Shown: positions 1 to 7,653, counted from the first letter of the stretch. The stretch: 18,863 nt of DNA from Cellvibrionales bacterium (GCA_018668095.1 JABIQF010000019.1:1-18863); one strand, 5' to 3'. A program made the numbers and translations. The notes: generated from the letters alone by a model not told the origin.

Positions 1-2567
1 GTGCCCTGCATAGGCGCATTAATTGCCGTTCGCTCTGCAGCTTGGCGACGCATACCATTGCTGCTATTAATTTCAGGTAAATGCAAACGACGACCAAATA
101 ATGTTTCAACATAGCCCATTTCATAGGCCGCGGCGCGAGTATTTTCCATATAGGTTAAAACACCCGGATAACGATCAAAATAGCGGTCGATATATTCTTG
201 CGCATCACGTCGACCAATATCTAACTGCTTTGCTAAGCCGAAAGCAGACATGCCATAAATTAATCCAAAGTTTATCGCTTTAGCACGACGACGTTGCTCT
301 TGACTCACCTCTGCAAGATTCACTGAAAAAACTTCTGCCGCTGTCGCCTTATGAACATCCAAACCTTGATTAAAGGCATCGAGCAAACCTTTATCACCAG
401 ACAGATGCGCCATAATACGCAATTCAATTTGCGAGTAATCGGCTGCAAGTACTGAGTTATTTGGAGAAGCAATAAAGGCCTGCCTTACTTTTCGACCTTC
501 AGCGGTGCGAATAGGAATATTTTGTAAGTTTGGATCTGACGATGATAAACGACCGGTTGCTGTTACTGCTTGATGGTAAGAGGTATGCACCCTACCCGTT
601 TTTGCATTAATCTGTTCTGGTAAGCGATCGGTATACGTCGACTTTAATTTACTCAAGCCGCGGTATTCCATAATCACTTTAGGTAATGGGTAATTTAGTG
701 CGAGCTCTTGCAATATAGGCTCAGCGGTTGATGGCTGGCCTTTAGGTGTTTTCTTAATAACGGGCAATTTTAATTTTTCAAACAAAATAGTTTGTAATTG
801 TTTTGGCGAACCTAAGTTAAATTCTTCTTCCGCTAATGTATAAGCCTCTTGCGCAAGTGCCTCTAAGCGAATACCAATTTCAGCACTTTGTTTTAATAAT
901 ATTTCACCTTCAATTAATGTACCGGTTTGTTCAATATCACAAATGGTGTTGAGCAATGGCAGCTCGATTTCACGGTATAATTTTTCTAATGACGGAACAG
1001 CCGCCAACTCTTTTTTTAGCACTTCATGCAAGCGCAATGTAATATCGGCATCTTCGGCTGCATAAGGGCCTGCTATTTCTAAATCGACTTGATCAAAAGT
1101 AATTTGCTTAGCACCCTTGCCCGCTACTTCTTCATATTTGGTTGTGCTTTCATCTAAATAATTACTCGCCAAGCTATCCATATCATGTCTTGAGCTAGTT
1201 GAATTCAACACATAAGACATCAACATAGTGTCGTCGGCTATGCCCTGCAAATCAATTCCATGATTACTTAATACATGTTTATCGTACTTTAAATTTTGAC
1301 CTACTTTTTTGACGGCGGGGTTTTCTAATAAAGGCTTTAGTGCACCCAAAACTTCGTCTTCTGTTAATTGTTCTGGCGCATCTTCATAATGATGCGCAAA
1401 AGGAATATATGCGGCCGAGCCCGCAGCCACACTTACCGACACGCCCACTACCCGCGCATCAATATAATTTAGACTGGTTGTTTCAGTATCAAGTGAAAAA
1501 TAATCACTGGCAGCCAACGTCTTTATCCAAATACCTAAACGCTTGGCCGTTAATACTGTTTCATAGTGTCGTGTTACTGCAGGTTTAGGCGCTTGATTTT
1601 TTTCTGCACCAACATCTGCTGTCGCTGATGAATCTTTAGATGAAACTGAAGATGGAGCCTTAGATGAGACGCTTGGCGCCACCCCACCACTTTGCGCCGC
1701 CCAAGATTTAAATTCAAACTCATTAAATAATTCATTAAGTCGCTCAGTATTCGGCGGCGAACTTAACTCATTGTTATAAAGTGTTTCGGCTGTTACTTCT
1801 AATTCAACATCCAACTTAATGGTGGCTAAGGTATAAGAAAGTCGTGCCTCGGCTTCATGAGCTGCCAACTTTTCTGCTAACTTCTTTGCGCCTCGAACAG
1901 GCACGTCGGCAACTTGATCCAATTTATTATAAATATCTTCGATGCTGCCAAGCGTTTGAATTAAGCCAAGCGCAGTTTTTTCACCAACGCCCGGTACGCC
2001 AGGAATGTTATCGACTTTATCACCCATAAGAGCCAGATAATCAATAATGTACTTGGCGGGAATACCAAACTTATCCACTACGCCTTGAGGGTCCATGGAT
2101 AACTCGGTCATGGTGTTCACAAGTGATACATGCTCATTAACCAGCTGAGCCATGTCTTTATCACCCGTTGAAATCACTACTGGTATCGATTTCTGTGTTG
2201 CCTGCTCGGCCAATGTACCAATAACATCATCAGCTTCAACGCCGTCGACCACGAGTAATGGCAAACCCATTGCTTCAACAATCTGGTGAATCGGAGCCAC
2301 TTGCGGCCTAAGATCATCGGGCATGGCGGCTCGGTTGGCTTTATAAGCGGTATAAATCTCATCCCTAAAGGTTTTGCCCTTGGCATCAAAAATAACCGTA
2401 ATCACACTGTCCGGATAATCTTTCTGTAAGCGACGCAACATATTGATAACGCCCTTTATGGCACCCGTTGGCATGCCTTTAGAGGTAATGAGTGGCGGTA
2501 AGGCATGAAAGGCACGATAAAGATAAGAAGAGCCATCGACGAGCACAAGTGGATCATTTGCAGCCAT
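1..2567 (-). CDS. polA: DNA polymerase I, C-terminus truncated by window edge
   Basis: Repair and Okazaki-fragment-processing polymerase. About 855 residues are visible; the reading frame leaves the window at INAPMQG, so roughly the last 75-80 residues, including the catalytic VHDE motif, lie outside. The start is ATG at 2567, giving MAANDPLVLVDGSSYLYRAF, the typical N-terminus of the 5' nuclease domain. The helix-three-turn-helix signature MGDKVDNIPGVPGVGEKTA lies near residues 178-196. A Ser/Ala-rich linker of about 35 residues (around 293-326) precedes the 3'-5' exonuclease domain. That domain keeps its proofreading motifs: DTET (Asp360, Glu362), NLKYD and YAAED. Polymerase motif A is LAADYSQIELR with Asp710, and motif B is RRRAKAINFGLIYG. 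The 5' nuclease and proofreading domains therefore look active. It is divergent from the small secreted-protein gene. The possible ribosome-binding AGGTG lies in a small hairpin just upstream of the ATG. Confidence 0.97.
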   Translation of the reverse strand, partial: MAANDPLVLVDGSSYLYRAFHALPPLITSKGMPTGAIKGVINMLRRLQKDYPDSVITVIFDAKGKTFRDEIYTAYKANRAAMPDDLRPQVAPIHQIVEAMGLPLLVVDGVEADDVIGTLAEQATQKSIPVVISTGDKDMAQLVNEHVSLVNTMTELSMDPQGVVDKFGIPAKYIIDYLALMGDKVDNIPGVPGVGEKTALGLIQTLGSIEDIYNKLDQVADVPVRGAKKLAEKLAAHEAEARLSYTLATIKLDVELEVTAETLYNNELSSPPNTERLNELFNEFEFKSWAAQSGGVAPSVSSKAPSSVSSKDSSATADVGAEKNQAPKPAVTRHYETVLTAKRLGIWIKTLAASDYFSLDTETTSLNYIDARVVGVSVSVAAGSAAYIPFAHHYEDAPEQLTEDEVLGALKPLLENPAVKKVGQNLKYDKHVLSNHGIDLQGIADDTMLMSYVLNSTSSRHDMDSLASNYLDESTTKYEEVAGKGAKQITFDQVDLEIAGPYAAEDADITLRLHEVLKKELAAVPSLEKLYREIELPLLNTICDIEQTGTLIEGEILLKQSAEIGIRLEALAQEAYTLAEEEFNLGSPKQLQTILFEKLKLPVIKKTPKGQPSTAEPILQELALNYPLPKVIMEYRGLSKLKSTYTDRLPEQINAKTGRVHTSYHQAVTATGRLSSSDPNLQNIPIRTAEGRKVRQAFIASPNNSVLAADYSQIELRIMAHLSGDKGLLDAFNQGLDVHKATAAEVFSVNLAEVSQEQRRRAKAINFGLIYGMSAFGLAKQLDIGRRDAQEYIDRYFDRYPGVLTYMENTRAAAYEMGYVETLFGRRLHLPEINSSNGMRRQAAERTAINAPMQG

Positions 2568-2570
2568 AAG

Positions 2571-2583
2571 AGGTGTTGCACCT
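2571..2583 (-). promoter_or_regulatory. Small hairpin over the likely polA ribosome-binding site
   Basis: On the minus strand AGGTG-CAA-CACCT forms a 5-bp stem with a 3-base loop, ending three bases before the polA ATG. The AGGTG arm, about ten bases from the ATG, is the only Shine-Dalgarno-like sequence. Pairing would therefore partly mask it. The structure is visible; a regulatory role is inference, and the stem is short. Confidence 0.3.
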
Positions 2584-3026
2584 GTTTCATAGTTAATAAG
2601 GGTGGCAGTAAGACGTTAACGACTATTCATAGCATTAAACTGCGGGCGAGCAGCTTATCACAGCTCAACACTGAGCTTAAGAAGCGAATCGTCCCTCTGT
2701 GCCTGCTTTTACTTCTTATGCTGTCGATTAACGGCTATCAATAAGCCCACCTAAAAGAAAAGGACCACATTAACCAAGGAGCCCTTCTCGAATCCTTCAG
2801 CTTAAAGATAAGTGAATGCTGACTAACTGTTTATTAATCGCACGCCGAAGTAACAAGTGGAACCTTTGCAGTGAACCGTTTGGTAACACATGCCGTATAA
2901 AAGGTATAAGAAGTTATTAAAACCTGTTATTTCAATGATATATGGATAAAATCGAGACTAGCTCTCAGCAACAATGCAACTATTCACACATTTATCGGGC
3001 TATTTTTCCATTCTGAACTGGCAATT

Positions 3027-3035
3027 TTATCCACA
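3027..3035 (+). promoter_or_regulatory. Perfect DnaA box (TTATCCACA)
   Basis: TTATCCACA is an exact match to the strong DnaA-binding consensus. Two weaker candidates lie upstream: TATGGATAA at 2941-2949 (one mismatch on the opposite strand) and CTATTCACA at 2980-2988 (one mismatch). All three fall within 95 bp of the polA-divergent intergenic region. A role in DnaA-dependent transcription or DnaA titration is inference. A full origin is unlikely because only one box is perfect and no dnaA, dnaN or rpmH gene is adjacent. Confidence 0.5.
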
Positions 3036-3133
3036 GGTGTTACTCTATGTAACATACAAGAAAGAAACAAATTTATTACTGCGTTTCAAGGTCACAAGCC
3101 AAAAAAACGCACACAACGAAAGGAGTAAACATT

Positions 3134-3451
3134 ATGAAAAACCTAGCTTACTCCGCCATTTCGTATGTAGCAGCAGCACTTATCCTATCCGGACAAGTAT
3201 TTGCCAGCCCAGCCGACTTGAGTGGAGCCACCGATATTGATGCAAGTGCCTATAACGATGAAACGAAACACAGTTTTTATCTAGCACTTAATCGTTATCC
3301 CGTCGCTTTACCGCCTATGTCTCCTGAACGCTTACTTTCAGGATCGGCTTTAAAGAATTCACAAAGCGAGGCTTATATTGACGGCCTGCAAAAAGAGTTA
3401 CGTGATCAATTAGATTTTATTATTGATTCGCAAGAAATTTTCACCCCGTAA
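3134..3451 (+). CDS. Small secreted acidic protein of unknown function
   Basis: A 105-residue protein I cannot assign to a family. It begins with a typical Sec signal peptide: MKN, then a hydrophobic stretch at residues 5-20, then QVFA-SPA, with likely cleavage after residue 24 or 27. The mature part of about 80 residues is strongly acidic, has no cysteine, and ends in a probable amphipathic helix (around 78-100, LQKELRDQLDFIIDSQ). A strong AGGAG ribosome site lies about eight bases before the ATG, and an intrinsic terminator follows 43 bases after the stop. It therefore looks like a real single-gene transcription unit. It is divergent from polA and convergent with the nuclease gene. The likely location is the periplasm or outside the cell; the function is unknown. 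Confidence 0.8.
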   Translation: MKNLAYSAISYVAAALILSGQVFASPADLSGATDIDASAYNDETKHSFYLALNRYPVALPPMSPERLLSGSALKNSQSEAYIDGLQKELRDQLDFIIDSQEIFTP

Positions 3452-3494
3452 GTCATTGTTTTATTGTTGTTTTTATATTTAGTATCCTCCTCGT

Positions 3495-3520
3495 ACAGGC
3501 TCTTCGGAGCCTGTTTTTTT
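3495..3520 (+). terminator. Rho-independent terminator
   Basis: A perfect 8-bp stem ACAGGCTC / GAGCCTGT is closed by a stable TTCG tetraloop and followed by a run of T. It terminates the small secreted-protein gene upstream. The complement strand has no T run after the hairpin, so it should work in the plus direction only and would not stop transcripts from the nuclease side. Confidence 0.9.
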
Positions 3521-3544
3521 GCCCAGAGAAAATACAACTCACTA

Positions 3545-3634
3545 GCCACTCTAATCAGCGCCGCTCTCATCAATGCCACCCTAGTCAACATAACCCTAGT
3601 CTATGCCACGCTAATCACAGTAACCGTAATAACC
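3545..3634. repeat. Degenerate 15-bp tandem repeat, six units
   Basis: Six consecutive 15-base units start at 3545, 3560, 3575, 3590, 3605 and 3620, with consensus roughly GCCACYCTARTCAAY. Units 1, 2, 3 and 5 are closest; 4 and 6 have drifted. Read on the plus strand the units give ATLIS, AALIN, ATLVN, ITLVY, ATLIT and VTVIT, with several differences falling in third codon positions. This resembles pentapeptide-repeat spacing. However, the open frame through them starts upstream of the terminator hairpin and has no ribosome site. The last two units overlap the nuclease 3' end and carry its stop codon. It is either a minisatellite or the remnant of a repeat-protein gene. Confidence 0.75.
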
Positions 3635-4048
3635 TTTCGTGAAATAACAGTACTCTTTCGCGGTTCCGCTCTTAAGCATCCATTCATTCACATCTAGCAC
3701 CGGCCTGCTTTTAGTCGCCGGCATAAAACAGCGAGCGACAATCCGACCGTATCGGTCATGGTCTTGGGTCACACATCGAAGCCGTTTACCTTTTATTTTT
3801 TGCATCAACGCATTTCTAGCCGCGAAATAGCCTGGCTTTTTTAATTCGGGTGCATCAACGCCCCATAATCTGATTTGCCGCTGCACGCCAACCAGATACA
3901 AGCTATCGCCATCAACAACATGACGGACGACCGAAGTATAGGCTTCTGGTGCCGATGATTTTTTTTCATCGGCATGGCTATTAATAGACAGCGCAAAGAG
4001 GACACACAATAAAGAAAGGAAAACCAGACGAACAAAAGAAGAGGGCAT
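3611..4048 (-). CDS. Secreted thermonuclease-like (SNase family) nuclease
   Basis: A 145-residue protein with an N-terminal signal peptide (hydrophobic 5-22, SHA-DEKK, likely cleavage after residue 26) and one staphylococcal-nuclease-like OB-fold domain. Visible active-site elements are VVDGDS (Asp46, Asp48; calcium site), IRLWGVDAPEL (Arg60, Asp65, Glu68) and DRYGRIVARC (Arg102). These match the catalytic Arg/Glu/Arg set of the family, so it is probably an active, exported phosphodiesterase acting on DNA or RNA. The ATG lies four bases after the SCO1 stop codon with only a weak ribosome site, suggesting translational coupling at the tail of the oxidase assembly run. Its last residues (YYGYCD) and stop codon fall in the 15-bp repeat. 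A terminal CYxxxxYYGYC segment follows the usual domain end. Confidence 0.9.
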   Translation of the reverse strand: MPSSFVRLVFLSLLCVLFALSINSHADEKKSSAPEAYTSVVRHVVDGDSLYLVGVQRQIRLWGVDAPELKKPGYFAARNALMQKIKGKRLRCVTQDHDRYGRIVARCFMPATKSRPVLDVNEWMLKSGTAKEYCYFTKGYYGYCD

Positions 4049-4052
4049 CTTT

Positions 4053-4736
4053 TTAAAGATTATCAGCGCGAACCGATTTATAAGTGAGCGTCATACGATC
4101 GAGATCCAATGGCGGCTTATAAAATCCATGGTAATACCCTTGTGGATTAATCAGCGCCACGTTGCCACCATGATCTACTGTATATTCACCCGTATCTGCA
4201 TCGGTAACGACTTTTTGAAAAGCGACATTTAATTGCTTAGCAAAACGATGTATCGATAAGAATTCGCCGGTAACACCAATAAAATCGGTATTAAAATATT
4301 CTACATAGGGCTTCATTTTTTCTGGCGTATCACGCGTCGGATCTAAGCTAACTAATAAAAACTGCGTATCAACCGCATAAGGTGTCTCAACTAATCGCTC
4401 TGATACCTGATTAAATAATGCCAAGGTAGTAGGGCAGATATCAGGACAATGAGTAAAACCAAAAAAGACGAATGTCCACTTGCCAATAAATTGGCTTTCA
4501 GTAAAAGGCTGTTGATTTTGATCAATAAGATTAAGAGGACTAATTTCTCTCGGCACTGAAAACATAACCGCGCCGTTAGCGACCATTTCTTTGGGACTTA
4601 AAATACGCTCTTTAGACAGGCGGTTAATAAATAAAACCATCACGACGGTAATAAAAATCATGATGCCAACAACCGTATTACGAATACCGCTTTGACGATC
4701 TTTATGGGTAAAACTCTCGCTGTTTGTTTTATTCAC
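4053..4736 (-). CDS. SCO1/SenC copper chaperone for cytochrome c oxidase
   Basis: A 227-residue membrane-anchored protein with a thioredoxin-like domain facing the periplasm. One transmembrane segment spans about residues 21-37. The copper site is complete: CPDIC gives Cys97 and Cys101, and VDHGGN gives His189, the distal ligand typical of SCO proteins. It is expected to deliver copper to, or reduce the cysteines of, the CuA site of subunit II. The start is GTG at 4736 with AGGT about ten bases upstream; no ATG is available before the transmembrane segment. It lies 138 bases downstream of cyoE and is followed after four bases by the nuclease. Confidence 0.94.
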   Translation of the reverse strand: MNKTNSESFTHKDRQSGIRNTVVGIMIFITVVMVLFINRLSKERILSPKEMVANGAVMFSVPREISPLNLIDQNQQPFTESQFIGKWTFVFFGFTHCPDICPTTLALFNQVSERLVETPYAVDTQFLLVSLDPTRDTPEKMKPYVEYFNTDFIGVTGEFLSIHRFAKQLNVAFQKVVTDADTGEYTVDHGGNVALINPQGYYHGFYKPPLDLDRMTLTYKSVRADNL

Positions 4737-4874
4737 GATACAAGATACCTGTAAGATGCAGTTAAATTAATCACACGCTCAGTCAACAAAATAACGCAAA
4801 CAGCGATTAATAATCAAGAAGAGAATAGGGCGCATAACTTCACTTGAGTTACCGAGACAACGCCATTGAATTAT
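4737..4874. other. Gap between cyoE and the SCO1 gene
   Basis: These 138 bases are the widest gap between minus-strand genes in this oxidase run. I see no hairpin with a T run and no convincing promoter, so SCO1 and the nuclease may be read through from cyoE or may have a weak promoter of their own. Confidence 0.4.
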
Positions 4875-5867
4875 CTATTCGACCACTGAAAGAGGGACAA
4901 AACCTGGCGATGTTTCTGGCGCAATCTGTAGCTCTATTGTTGGTTGTTCAGGCGCTATACGCGTATCTAACGGATACACATAGTGATCGGCGAACATAAT
5001 GACAAACAAAGCCATTAAATAAATAATTGAGTATTTAAAGGTTTCCATTGGCGCATTCGGGTTTTTATTAATAACCAAAATCACAGCCCAATATAAAAAT
5101 CCAATACCTAAAACCACAGCCCCCAATAAATACAAAAGACCGAACATCTTAGTGGCAAACGGCAACAAGGTAACCACAAACATAATAATCGTATAAAGCA
5201 AAATATGCAGTCGCGTATATTTATCACCATGCGTAACAGGCAGCATAGGAATACCGACTTTTGCATAATCATCTTTACGATGAATCGCTAACGCCCAAAA
5301 ATGAGGCGGTGTCCATGCAAAAATAATTAACACTAGCAGTAATGCATAACCATGTACTTCATTGGTTACCGCAGTCCAACCTAATAACGGCGGTGCCGCA
5401 CCAGCCAAGCCACCAATCACAATATTTTGAGGCGTAGCGCGCTTTAAGAAACAAGTATAGATAAGCGCATAACCAATAGACGAAACTAATGTTAACCAAG
5501 CAGTAAGTGGGTTAACAAAAACCATTAGCATGCCAAAACCGCCAATGCCCATAACTGCGCTAAAAATTAATGCTTGCGTATCGTTAAGTCGCCCCTGAGC
5601 AACAGGACGATTTTTAGTGCGTGTCATTAAAATATCAATTTTTTTATCAACCACATGGTTAATAACAGCAGAAGAAGCCGCACACAAACCAATACCGACA
5701 TTACCGATAATAAGAATATCTAAGGGCACCATACCAGGCACAGCTAAAAACATACCGACGATGGCCGTCAGTATCATTAATGCAACTACGTTAGGTTTAC
5801 AGAGCTCTAAATAATCGCGCCATAATGGTTTTATAGCTTGGGGATCTAATGCTTCTGGATTTGTCAT
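4875..5867 (-). CDS. cyoE: Heme O synthase (protoheme IX farnesyltransferase)
   Basis: An integral membrane prenyltransferase of the UbiA superfamily that adds farnesyl to heme B to make heme O, the precursor of heme A. The signature NHVVDKKIDILMTRTKNRPV (residues about 70-89) holds the Asp-rich, metal-diphosphate-binding motif. A second conserved loop, DDYAKVGIPMLPV, follows, and eight to nine hydrophobic segments are visible. The 330-residue length from the ATG at 5867 is slightly above the usual size. The frame can be extended five codons to a TTG at 5882, but that lacks a ribosome site, whereas the ATG has a GGA about a dozen bases upstream. It sits after ctaA, the next enzyme in the same pathway. 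A perfect 8-bp stem-loop precedes the start. The family is also called CtaB. Confidence 0.96.
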   Translation of the reverse strand: MTNPEALDPQAIKPLWRDYLELCKPNVVALMILTAIVGMFLAVPGMVPLDILIIGNVGIGLCAASSAVINHVVDKKIDILMTRTKNRPVAQGRLNDTQALIFSAVMGIGGFGMLMVFVNPLTAWLTLVSSIGYALIYTCFLKRATPQNIVIGGLAGAAPPLLGWTAVTNEVHGYALLLVLIIFAWTPPHFWALAIHRKDDYAKVGIPMLPVTHGDKYTRLHILLYTIIMFVVTLLPFATKMFGLLYLLGAVVLGIGFLYWAVILVINKNPNAPMETFKYSIIYLMALFVIMFADHYVYPLDTRIAPEQPTIELQIAPETSPGFVPLSVVE

Positions 5868-5883
5868 TTTAATTATTTCCAAT

Positions 5884-5907
5884 CCCGTCAGGCTTATTGC
5901 TGACGGG
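5884..5907 (-). promoter_or_regulatory. Perfect stem-loop in the ctaA-cyoE spacer
   Basis: On the minus strand CCCGTCAG pairs with CTGACGGG around an 8-base loop. It ends 16 bases before the cyoE ATG. No T run follows, so it is not a standard intrinsic terminator for ctaA. It could act in mRNA processing or stability, or in moderating cyoE translation. The structure is visible; the role is inference. Confidence 0.5.
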
Positions 5908-5931
5908 CAATTTATCGCTATAAATGTTGGG

Positions 5932-6975
5932 TTATGCCTGTACTTTGGCTGTATAGAATCGGTGACTTAAACCCACAAAAACCAGCAACAGCATGGCGCC
6001 AACTGCATTGTGCGCTACCGCTACCGGTAACGGCAAGGACCAAATGATATTGCTTAAGCCAAGGCTCACTTGAACAAACAATACTACCGCTAATGTTATA
6101 GCCCAGAGCTTAGCCGCAGCTAAACCTGTCTTTAACAAACGCCACACTAAATACAGTACCGATATTGTAACAATAATAGCGCCAATTCGATGACTAAAGT
6201 GAATCGCAGTTCGAGCCGCACTGTCCATTACCCCACCTAAATAATTAGGGCCAATAGCCTGAGCAAAGTTAAAGCCAGTAGAAAAATCCATCTCTGGCCA
6301 CCACACAGTTTGGCATGTTGGTAAATCAGGACAGGCAAGCGCTGCATAGTTAGACGAGGTCCAGCCACCCAGCATAATCTGAAAAACAACAAGGATAAAT
6401 ACAGTTATCAACACAGGCTTAATCGATTGCAAGGACTGCATTACCGAAGGAGAAACCGTCCATTGATAGTTGTTTAGTCTCAATGTGAGCAGCCACAGCA
6501 GCGATAGGGTGGTGAAGCCGCCCATTAAATGGGCAGTGACCACTTGAGGCCACAAGTTTAAAGTGACCGTCCAGCGCCCAAACATGCCTTGCAGTATCAC
6601 CATGCCCAATAAAAATAGCGGCAATTTAAACGGTGAAAGACTGTCATGATTTTTAATACGATCACGCCAAGCCAAACCAACTAAGGCGATACAGAAAAAG
6701 CCAAGGCCCGTCGCCAGTAAACGATGCACCTGTTCTGGCCAAGTTTTATCATGCTCAACGGGCGTGTCAGGAAATGCGGCATTGGCTACGGCTACTTCTT
6801 CGGCATCCATCGGCCACAGTATATGTCCATAGCAAACAGGCCAATCAGGGCAGCCAAGACCGGCATCAGCTAAGCGGGTAAAGGCACCCAAAATAATGAC
6901 GCATACGGCAAATGCGGTTGCAGATGCGGCAAGCCTAAATCCAGGTTTACGTTTTTCAGCAGTATTGATCAACAC
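5932..6975 (-). CDS. ctaA: Heme A synthase (COX15/CtaA family)
   Basis: A membrane monooxygenase that oxidises the C8 methyl of heme O to the formyl group of heme A. The 347-residue length with about eight hydrophobic segments fits the family. Four heme-ligand histidines are in place: EQVHRL (His84), TAHLMGG (His149), FSHRIG (His262) and AHNAVG (His322). Both periplasmic cysteine pairs are present, GCPDWPVC (Cys42, Cys48) and ACPDLPTC (Cys215, Cys221). The start is GTG at 6975, three bases after the stop of the upstream CxxxC protein gene, so the two are probably translationally coupled. Together with cyoE it forms the heme A branch of the oxidase assembly run. Confidence 0.95.
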   Translation of the reverse strand: MLINTAEKRKPGFRLAASATAFAVCVIILGAFTRLADAGLGCPDWPVCYGHILWPMDAEEVAVANAAFPDTPVEHDKTWPEQVHRLLATGLGFFCIALVGLAWRDRIKNHDSLSPFKLPLFLLGMVILQGMFGRWTVTLNLWPQVVTAHLMGGFTTLSLLWLLTLRLNNYQWTVSPSVMQSLQSIKPVLITVFILVVFQIMLGGWTSSNYAALACPDLPTCQTVWWPEMDFSTGFNFAQAIGPNYLGGVMDSAARTAIHFSHRIGAIIVTISVLYLVWRLLKTGLAAAKLWAITLAVVLFVQVSLGLSNIIWSLPLPVAVAHNAVGAMLLLVFVGLSHRFYTAKVQA

Positions 6976-6978
6976 GTT

Positions 6979-7629
6979 TTAGCGCTCTTTTGAATATTTA
7001 AGTAAGTACTTGAGGTCTTTTAATATGACCACACCGTCATGCTCATTGAGATAATACATCATTGCCCAGCCATCGGGATCAACCAGAAAAAAACGAACTG
7101 GCTGATTTGCACTGGCAAGGACGTTATCAAGCGCCATCAAAGCGTCTTGACTGGCTTCCTGATTGACATTTTCATTCGCTATCTCATCAACGATAGCTAA
7201 CTTCATATAATGATTCTCAGCCGCTAAATGCGTAGCAAGCTCATCACTTAACACAGGCGCAGTGCTCAAATAAACGCGCTGAACCCGGTTACCTTCTTTA
7301 TTTAATCGTTTATGTATTTGACGCGTAACGAGCAGCGTATCTAAACAATCAGCATCACATTCAGCACCACCACGGACGACGATTGACCATTTGCCTGCCC
7401 AGATATTATCTCTGGCTATCGCCACATTAGTGGTTAATGCTAAGCCACTCAACTGAATAGGCGGCTGAATCAAAACGCCTTCGTTTTTACTTCCAATGCT
7501 AATGACACCCGATTCCACTAAGTTATATACGACAGCGGCAATAGCCATTAAGCCAAAGGGAATAGCCCAGAGTACGACCAGCTTCATACGGCTTGATCGA
7601 ACCTGCTTAGGTGTAAATGATGCTGTCAT
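6979..7629 (-). CDS. Membrane-anchored SCO-like protein with CxxxC, cytochrome oxidase cluster
   Basis: A 216-residue protein usually labelled hypothetical at this position in gammaproteobacterial oxidase clusters. It has a short cytoplasmic N-terminus, one transmembrane helix (about 16-37) and a periplasmic domain. Cys91 and Cys95 (AECDADCLD) sit as in the SCO CxxxC site, and PVRFFLVDPDGWAMMYY resembles the late strand of the thioredoxin-like fold. The SCO copper histidine is not seen before that strand. It may therefore be a thiol reductant or degenerate SCO relative rather than a copper carrier; this is inference. It lies 24 bases after SURF1, and its stop is three bases from the ctaA start codon. 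Confidence 0.85.
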   Translation of the reverse strand: MTASFTPKQVRSSRMKLVVLWAIPFGLMAIAAVVYNLVESGVISIGSKNEGVLIQPPIQLSGLALTTNVAIARDNIWAGKWSIVVRGGAECDADCLDTLLVTRQIHKRLNKEGNRVQRVYLSTAPVLSDELATHLAAENHYMKLAIVDEIANENVNQEASQDALMALDNVLASANQPVRFFLVDPDGWAMMYYLNEHDGVVILKDLKYLLKYSKER

Positions 7630-7653
7630 AATTTTGAACTCAACGTTAAACGT

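Larger units (their letters stand above)
2568..3133. other. Divergent intergenic region between polA and a small secreted-protein gene
   Basis: About 565 bases with no convincing gene; short open frames here have no recognisable product or ribosome site. It must hold the promoters of both flanking divergent genes, but I see no clear sigma-70 pair. It becomes AT-rich from about 2895 to 2960. It contains a perfect DnaA box at 3027-3035 and two one-mismatch boxes at 2941-2949 and 2980-2988. At 2571-2583 a small inverted repeat (AGGTG-TTG-CACCT) lies directly in front of the polA start codon. No tRNA or obvious small RNA gene was seen. Confidence 0.6.

Noticed and set aside
2505..2744. 79-residue plus-strand open frame overlapping the polA start
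   Set aside because: It overlaps the polA N-terminal coding region in antisense and has no ribosome site or family resemblance.
2941..3035. Chromosomal replication origin
   Set aside because: Only one perfect DnaA box and no adjacent dnaA, dnaN, rpmH or gid genes; too weak for oriC.
3495..3520. Bidirectional terminator also ending the nuclease transcript
   Set aside because: The minus strand has no T run after the hairpin; only A residues precede it.
3545..3634. CRISPR array
   Set aside because: Units are 15 bases, directly adjacent, degenerate and without unique spacers; no cas genes are present.
3464..3697. Plus-strand open frame through the 15-bp repeats as a pentapeptide-repeat gene
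   Set aside because: It starts at TTG without a ribosome site, runs through the strong terminator hairpin, and overlaps the nuclease gene on the other strand. Kept only as a repeat.
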